NCBI GenBank assembly: GCA_030838025.1
Contig: JAUTXM010000205.1
Location: 1 to 8,748 of the forward strand
Reading direction: 5' to 3'
Source of the DNA: Acidimicrobiaceae bacterium
Lineage (GTDB): Bacteria > Actinomycetota > Acidimicrobiia > Acidimicrobiales > Palsa-688
DNA: 8,748 nucleotides
Made by a program: the position numbers and the translations under genes
Part shown: positions 4,847-8,748 of the stretch, one piece after another
Layout of the letters: each line of letters begins with the position of its first letter
Numbering within the stretch: the first letter of the stretch is position 1
The notes under the pieces: model-generated
The model's input: the letters and a program-made list of their open reading frames with translations, nothing else
What the model was told of the DNA's origin: nothing
The model's database searches: none

Positions 4847-6396
4847 ACCGGCGGCACCCCGTGGTGGCGCTCGGTGAAGGTCCGGTCCTTCCCGCCCGCC
4901 AACTGCAGCCGCGAGATCAGCTCGGCCCGCAGCGATTCGGGCTCCACGACCGCGTCGATGACGAGGTCCGAGGCCAGCCGCAGGAGGTCGACGTCGGCTT
5001 CGTACTCGATCCGGCGTTCGGTGACGAACCGTTCCCGCTCGGCCGCGTCGTCGATGGCCGCGATCCTCTTGGCATACACCGCGTTGACCGCCGCCTCGGG
5101 ACCCATGACCGCGATCTGGGCGGAGGGCAGCGCCAGGCAGGCGTCGGGTTCGAAGGCGGGGCCGGCCATGGCGTAGAGCCCGGCGCCGTAGGCCTTGCGC
5201 ACGATCACCGAGACCTTGGGAACGGTCGCCTCGGACACCGCCGTGATCATCTTGGCGCCATGGCGGATGATGCCCTGGCGCTCGACCTGGGTCCCGACCA
5301 TGAATCCCGGCACGTCGCAGAGAAAGAGCAGCGGGATGTTGAAGGCGTCGCAGCACCAGATGAACCGGGCCGCCTTGTCGGCGGAGTCGACGAACAGCAC
5401 GCCCCCCTTCACCGCCGGGTTGTTGGCGACGACACCGAGGGGATTGCCGTCCAGGCGGGCCAGGCCGATCACCAGTTCCGGCGCCCACAGCGCCTTGAGC
5501 TCGAAGAAGCTGTCCTCGTCGACGAGCGCCTCGATCACGCCGTGAATGTCGTAGCCCTCGGCGGGCGAGGCTGGGATCATGGCTGCGGTGAGGTTGGACC
5601 GGGGCTTGGCCGCTTCGCCGACGGGAGGGGCGTCTCGCCAGTTGGTGGGGAAGTACGACAGCCACGTGCGGGCCAGCGAGATGGCATCGGCATCGTCGGA
5701 GGCGAGCGTGTCGCCCGAACCTGAGACCGAGGCGTGCATCCGGGCGCCGCCCATCTCCTCGAGGCTGGCGTGCTCGCCGATCACCATCTCGGCCATGCGG
5801 GGCGAGCCGAGGTACATCGAGGCGTTGCCCTCGACCATGAACACGGCGTCACAGAAGCTCGGGATATACGCCCCGCCCGCGGCCGAGGGGCCGAACAGGC
5901 AGCACACCTGGGGGACCCGGCCCGAGAGGCGGACCTGGTTGTAGAAGATCCGCCCGGCGCCTCGCCGGCCGGGAAAGAGCTGCACCTGGTCGGTGATCCG
6001 CGCCCCCGCGGAATCGACCAGCCACACGATCGGCAGCTCGTGGGCCAGGGCGTACTCGGTCAGGCGGATGATCTTCTCGACCGTCCGGGCCCCCCATGAC
6101 CCCGCCTTCACCGTTTGGTCGTTGGCCATGACGCACACCGGGCGGCCGTCCACGTGGCCCCGGCCCGTGATCACCCCGTCAGCGGGCAGATCGTCGGCGG
6201 GGGCCCGGGAGTTGGCGAGTAGGCCGTCCTCGACGAAGCTGCCCTCGTCGAGGAGGAGCGCCAGGCGGTCGCGGACGAAGAGCTTTCCCTCGCGGGCCAG
6301 CTTGTCGCGTTCGCGCTCCCGCTCGGCGTTGCCCCGCCGGGCCCGGTCGGAGGCGTCAGTGATGTCGCGGTCCATGACACCGTCAGTCTCGCCCAT
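4843..6396 (-). CDS. Acyl-CoA carboxylase beta subunit (carboxyltransferase)
   Basis: The 517-residue protein has both crotonase-like halves of a biotin-dependent carboxyltransferase. The N half has KLFVRDRLALLLDEGSF, VMANDQTVKAGSWG, WLVDSAGARI and the oxyanion loop FGPSAAGGAYIP (168-179). The C half has VANNPAVKGG, FLCDVPGFMVG and RKAYGAGLYAMAG (400-412). It moves a carboxyl group from carboxybiotin to an acyl-CoA. Coupling to an HMG-CoA-lyase homologue points to a methylcrotonyl-CoA-type substrate, with propionyl- or geranyl-CoA as alternatives. The biotin-carrying alpha subunit is not in the window. The start is ATG 6396, with 6375 as an alternative; neither has a clear binding site. The frame stays open to 6576, but that extension runs through a trinucleotide repeat (poly-Arg) and regulatory repeats, so I exclude it. 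Confidence 0.9.
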   Translation of the reverse strand: MGETDGVMDRDITDASDRARRGNAERERERDKLAREGKLFVRDRLALLLDEGSFVEDGLLANSRAPADDLPADGVITGRGHVDGRPVCVMANDQTVKAGSWGARTVEKIIRLTEYALAHELPIVWLVDSAGARITDQVQLFPGRRGAGRIFYNQVRLSGRVPQVCCLFGPSAAGGAYIPSFCDAVFMVEGNASMYLGSPRMAEMVIGEHASLEEMGGARMHASVSGSGDTLASDDADAISLARTWLSYFPTNWRDAPPVGEAAKPRSNLTAAMIPASPAEGYDIHGVIEALVDEDSFFELKALWAPELVIGLARLDGNPLGVVANNPAVKGGVLFVDSADKAARFIWCCDAFNIPLLFLCDVPGFMVGTQVERQGIIRHGAKMITAVSEATVPKVSVIVRKAYGAGLYAMAGPAFEPDACLALPSAQIAVMGPEAAVNAVYAKRIAAIDDAAERERFVTERRIEYEADVDLLRLASDLVIDAVVEPESLRAELISRLQLAGGKDRTFTERHHGVPPV

Positions 6397-6413
6397 GGAG
6401 GGGGCCGGTCGGC

Positions 6414-6431
6414 GCCGCCGCCGCCGCCGCC
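6414..6431. repeat. (GCC)6 trinucleotide repeat
   Basis: Six perfect GCC units lie 18 bases before the carboxylase start, in its 5' leader. Such tracts can change length and may alter the leader. In the upstream open frame they encode poly-Arg. Confidence 0.85.
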
Positions 6432-6467
6432 GACGCGATGTCCGGTCGCGGTGCCCGGCGAAGCCCG

Positions 6468-6485
6468 CCGTTTGGCTCCGTTTGG
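6468..6485. repeat. Direct repeat CCGTTTGG x2
   Basis: CCGTTTGG at 6468-6475 and 6478-6485 repeat with a 10-base period, one helical turn. It lies in the leader of the carboxylase operon and may be a regulator site. Confidence 0.5.
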
Positions 6486-6499
6486 TGGGGGTCTGGGTC

Positions 6500-6564
6500 T
6501 CTGGTAGGGGTTTTCTACCGCCTGGCGGTGTCAAAGCCCTGCCAGAGAACAGATCCCTACCAGA
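6500..6564 (-). promoter_or_regulatory. Repeat-rich control region of the carboxylase operon
   Basis: Read on the minus strand, TCTGGTAGGG (6564-6555), TCTGGCAGGG (6546-6537) and the inverted copy CCCTACCAGA (6509-6500) surround a TTGACA (6534-6529) and a perfect ACCGCC-A-GGCGGT palindrome (6529-6517). The two direct copies are 18 bases apart. The outer copies are exact 10-base complements and could form a long stem around the inner hairpin. TTGACA matches a -35 box, but no good -10 follows at 16-18 bases. The phosphatase gene ends 26 bases upstream, so the region could also carry its 3' hairpin. It is either an operator set or a structured RNA leader. Confidence 0.5.
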
Positions 6565-6589
6565 ATCGCCACCCACGGCTCAGCACGCT

Positions 6590-7702
6590 CTACGTGCGCC
6601 GCACCGCCAGGATCGCCACGTCGTCACTCAGGGGCTCCGATGCAAAGTCGCGGGCCGCTTCGAGCAACACCTTGCACAGGGTCGTCGCCTCTTGCCCCGG
6701 GTCGCGCTTGATGATGTTGGCGATGCGATCCTCGCCGAACAGCTGGCCGCCCGCACGGGCCTCGGACAAGCCGTCGGTGTACAGCAGCAACAAGTCGCCG
6801 GGATCCAACGGCATCTCCCGGGAGTGGAAGCTGCCCGTCGGGTCGAGCGTGAGGAGGGGTCCGGTGGCCCGCAGCGCGTTCAGCTCGCCGTCATGCCACA
6901 GCCACACGGGGGGATGGCCGGCCGAGGCGTAACGGACGGTTCCCGCCGCGGTGTCGAAGACCACCACGCACACCGAGACCAGGTCCTCGGGGCGGCCGCT
7001 GGTCGACAGGACCACGTTCAGTTCCTCGAGCGCCTGGGCGGGATCCCGGTACTGGCGGATGAAGTTGCGCAGCAGATACTTGACCTGGAAGGCGGTGATC
7101 GACGGCTCGATGCCGTGGCCCGCCACGTCGCCGATCACGCACGCCAGCCGGTCGGGGCCGTTGCGGTACACGTCGTAGAAGTCGCCCGCCATCATCCCCG
7201 TGCCCGGCTCGTACACCCGGCCCAGCTCGAAACCGTCGATCAGGGGCAGCTCGGCCGGCGCCAGCCGGGCCGCCCAGCGCCGCGGTGCCAGCTCTTCTTG
7301 GGCCAAGACCTCCGCGGCCCGGCGCTCCAGCTGGGAGCGCTCCTCGGCCAGCCTCGCTTCGCCGAGGAACCGGGGGGCGAATCGGATGGACGCCACGACG
7401 GGCACCGCGAGCGCCAGCAGAGGTAACGACAGCCAGGGCGCGGTCGACCACGAGGCGAAGAACAATCCGATCGCCAGCACGCCGTAGAGGACCGCGGCGT
7501 GAAGGTCCTTCTGCCAGGCACTGCGCGCCAGGTCGACTGCGTCGCGCCCACTGATCGAACCGGCCGTCTGGGCCTCGATACGGGTCGCGGCCCGTTCGAG
7601 CCGTCGGGCCGATCGCCCCCAGAGAACGGCGGCGACCGCACATCCGATGGCCAAGGCCAGCAGCCACGGCCGGTCGAGCATGACCGCGACGGTACTGGAC
7701 AT
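6590..7702 (-). CDS. Membrane-anchored SpoIIE/PP2C-type serine phosphatase
   Basis: The 370-residue protein starts at ATG 7702. Hydrophobic segments at about 11-28, 69-84 and 88-105 form a membrane anchor, followed by a charged helix or coiled coil (114-137). The phosphatase domain fills about 155-369 and has the metal-binding acidic motifs: D174 in MAGDFYD, D192 in IGDVAGHG, D310 in LLYTDGLSEAR and D360/D361 in LSDDVAIL, plus YASAGHPP. These enzymes (RsbU/SpoIIE type) dephosphorylate anti-sigma-factor antagonists in partner-switching stress pathways. No PAS, GAF or HAMP sensor domain is present, so the membrane part or a partner must supply the signal. No anti-sigma or antagonist gene is in the window. 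It follows der by 60 bases on the same strand. No clear binding site precedes the start. Confidence 0.92.
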   Translation of the reverse strand: MSSTVAVMLDRPWLLALAIGCAVAAVLWGRSARRLERAATRIEAQTAGSISGRDAVDLARSAWQKDLHAAVLYGVLAIGLFFASWSTAPWLSLPLLALAVPVVASIRFAPRFLGEARLAEERSQLERRAAEVLAQEELAPRRWAARLAPAELPLIDGFELGRVYEPGTGMMAGDFYDVYRNGPDRLACVIGDVAGHGIEPSITAFQVKYLLRNFIRQYRDPAQALEELNVVLSTSGRPEDLVSVCVVVFDTAAGTVRYASAGHPPVWLWHDGELNALRATGPLLTLDPTGSFHSREMPLDPGDLLLLYTDGLSEARAGGQLFGEDRIANIIKRDPGQEATTLCKVLLEAARDFASEPLSDDVAILAVRRT

Positions 7703-7707
7703 TTCAC

Positions 7708-7748
7708 GCCGCGGCCCCGGCGACGGCGCCGGAGGCGACGGCCGCGGC
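7708..7748. terminator. GC hairpin between der and the phosphatase gene
   Basis: GCCGCGGCC (7708-7716) and GGCCGCGGC (7740-7748) are exact complements around a 23-base GC-rich loop. There is no T-tract, so it may be a partial terminator, an attenuator or an mRNA-stabilising stem between two co-directional genes. Confidence 0.3.
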
Positions 7749-7762
7749 CCGTGGGGCGAGCG

Positions 7763-8748
7763 TCAGGCGCCCCGGCGGCGGACGCGAAGCTTCAGCGGCG
7801 TCGGACCGAACTCGAAATGCTCCCGGATCCGCCGCTCCAGGTAGCGCAGGTAGGTCGGAGGAATGGTCCTGGTGGCGAACAGGGTGAACGTCGGTGGGTC
7901 CGACGCACCCTGGGTGGCGTAGAGGACCCGCCCGCCGGGCGAGGCCTGGGCCGCCTGGGCCTCGGCGATCAGTTTGTTGAGCTCGCGGGTCGGCACCCGG
8001 CGGTGGTAGGCCTCGACCGAGGCCGCCAGCTTGGGCAGGAGTTTGTGCACGCCGAGCCCGGTGAGGGCGCTGATCTTCAGCACTGGTGCGTAGGACAGGA
8101 ACGACAACCGGTCCTCGATATCGGCCGTTACTTGGGCCCGCTGGGTGGCGTCGAGCAGTTCCCACTTGTTGAGGCAGATCACGATCGGGTTGCCGGCACC
8201 GTCCACCCGCTCCGCCAGGCGTTGATCCTGGTGGGTCACGCCCTCGGTGGCGTCGATCACGAACAACGCCGCCTCAGCCCGGTCGATGGCCTGGAGGGCA
8301 CGCACTAGCGAGTAGTACTCGGCGCCCACGGACTCCTTTGCCCGCCGACGGAGGCCCGCGGTGTCGACGAAGCGGATCGGGCCGTCGGGGGTCTCGACGA
8401 CGGTGTCGATGGTGTCGCGCGTGGTGCCCGGCAGGTCGTGCACCACCGACCGCTCCTCCCCGATCAGCCGGTTGAACAGGGTCGACTTGCCGACGTTGGG
8501 CCGGCCAACGATGGCCACGGAGATTATGTGATCCTCGTCGGCCGAGGCCGCGGCCGTAGTAGCGGATGCGCCTGCGGTAGCGGACGTGTCCGGCGGCAGG
8601 CGGGCCACGACTTCGTCGAGCAGGTCCCACTTGTTGAGGACGATGACCACCGCGCTTCCGGCCGCGTCCACTCGCTCGGCGAGCCTCTGATCCTGGTGGG
8701 TGACCCCCGCCGATGCGTCGATCACGAGGAGCGCGGCGTCGGCTCGGT
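7763..8748 (-). CDS. der: Ribosome-assembly GTPase Der/EngA, 5' end outside window, unusual domain 1
   Basis: Counting from the in-frame GTG at 8725 (not a start; the frame runs on to the edge), the second GTPase domain has P-loop GRPNVGKS (74-81), DLPGTTRD, DTAG (121-124), NKWE (186-189) and SALTG (219-223). A KH-like C-terminal domain follows (about 244-320, ending LKLRVRRRGA). Der acts in large-subunit ribosome assembly and normally has two GTPase domains. The part before it is odd. Residues 2-37 repeat domain 2 (IDASAGVTHQDQRLAERV, then NKWDLLDE) rather than looking like domain 1. They run straight into EVVARLPPD, typical of the end of domain 1, then a Ser/Ala/Thr linker. Only about 40 residues separate NKWD from the P-loop, so the usual domain 1 G5 region (SAxHGRG) is missing. 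Confidence 0.9.
   Translation of the reverse strand, partial: RADAALLVIDASAGVTHQDQRLAERVDAAGSAVVIVLNKWDLLDEVVARLPPDTSATAGASATTAAASADEDHIISVAIVGRPNVGKSTLFNRLIGEERSVVHDLPGTTRDTIDTVVETPDGPIRFVDTAGLRRRAKESVGAEYYSLVRALQAIDRAEAALFVIDATEGVTHQDQRLAERVDGAGNPIVICLNKWELLDATQRAQVTADIEDRLSFLSYAPVLKISALTGLGVHKLLPKLAASVEAYHRRVPTRELNKLIAEAQAAQASPGGRVLYATQGASDPPTFTLFATRTIPPTYLRYLERRIREHFEFGPTPLKLRVRRRGA
8616..8748 (-). repeat. Diverged in-frame copy of part of Der GTPase domain 2
   Basis: Bases 8616-8748 align without gaps to 8151-8283, offset 465 bases or exactly 155 codons. By hand count 103 of 133 bases match (about 77 percent). The 45 encoded residues match at 34. The copy includes the GVTHQDQRLAERV helix and the G4 motif NKW(D/E)LLD. 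It reaches the window edge, so its true extent is unknown. Confidence 0.85.

Noticed and set aside
4847..5665. Upstream extension of the lyase frame into the carboxylase gene
   Set aside because: It is an overlapping shadow of the carboxylase. The lyase begins at 4846 by ATGA overlap and by homology from REVGPRDGLQ.
6506..6534. Complete sigma-70-type promoter from TTGACA
   Set aside because: TTGACA is perfect, but the hexamers 16-18 bases later (ACCCCT and neighbours) do not resemble a -10 box.
6397..6576. In-frame N-terminal extension of the carboxylase with a poly-Arg run
   Set aside because: The extension is translated from the (GCC)6 repeat and the regulatory repeats, has no family similarity, and ATG 6396 starts close to the known N-terminal region.
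8723..8725. GTG at 8725 as the start of Der
   Set aside because: The frame stays open to the window edge with sense matching domain 2 (ADAALLVID), and no binding site precedes the GTG.
1..8748. CRISPR array or insertion sequence
   Set aside because: No regularly spaced repeats with unique spacers and no transposase gene are visible.

Overview
This is a high-GC window with strong G/C bias at third codon positions, SpoIIE-type phosphatase, XRE/excisionase/integrase genes of actinobacterial style and a proline tRNA. It most likely comes from an actinobacterium. Acidimicrobiia is my guess from the look of the housekeeping proteins, and nothing here proves it. Two regions meet at the tRNA.

Positions 1 to about 3657 look like one end of an integrated genetic element lying against the 3' end of a tRNA-Pro(GGG) gene (3658-3732, minus). 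The tyrosine integrase (2397-3548, minus) sits next to the tRNA and is translationally coupled to two small uncharacterised genes (2014-2400 and 1772-2017), with GTGA and ATGA stop/start overlaps. Beyond them come a convergent XRE-type regulator (892-1500, plus), a divergent control region dense in repeats (about 765-837), an excisionase-like gene broken by a one-base frameshift (370-725, minus), and the start of an acidic protein cut by the left edge (1-101, minus). The distal attachment site is not in the window, so the element continues to the left.

Positions 3658-8748 look like chromosomal backbone, all on the minus strand. In transcription order there is a Der/EngA GTPase (open at the right edge, 7763-8748), a membrane-anchored SpoIIE/PP2C phosphatase (6590-7702), a repeat-rich intergenic control region (6397-6589), and a tight operon. 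The operon holds an acyl-CoA carboxylase beta subunit (4843-6396), an HMG-CoA-lyase-family protein (3947-4846) and a small zinc-ribbon membrane protein (3763-3960), with ATGA and 14-base overlaps. It leads into the tRNA. The carboxylase and lyase pair suggests leucine-type branched acyl-CoA breakdown.

The main oddities are these. (1) The Der gene carries a diverged, in-frame second copy of part of its own second GTPase domain, joined to what looks like the tail of domain 1. (2) The HMG-CoA-lyase-family protein has Ser where the catalytic-loop Cys is expected. (3) A 10-base motif occurs three times in the intergenic region before the carboxylase operon. (4) Two small unknown genes are coupled to the integrase. 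(5) The excisionase gene is frameshifted.
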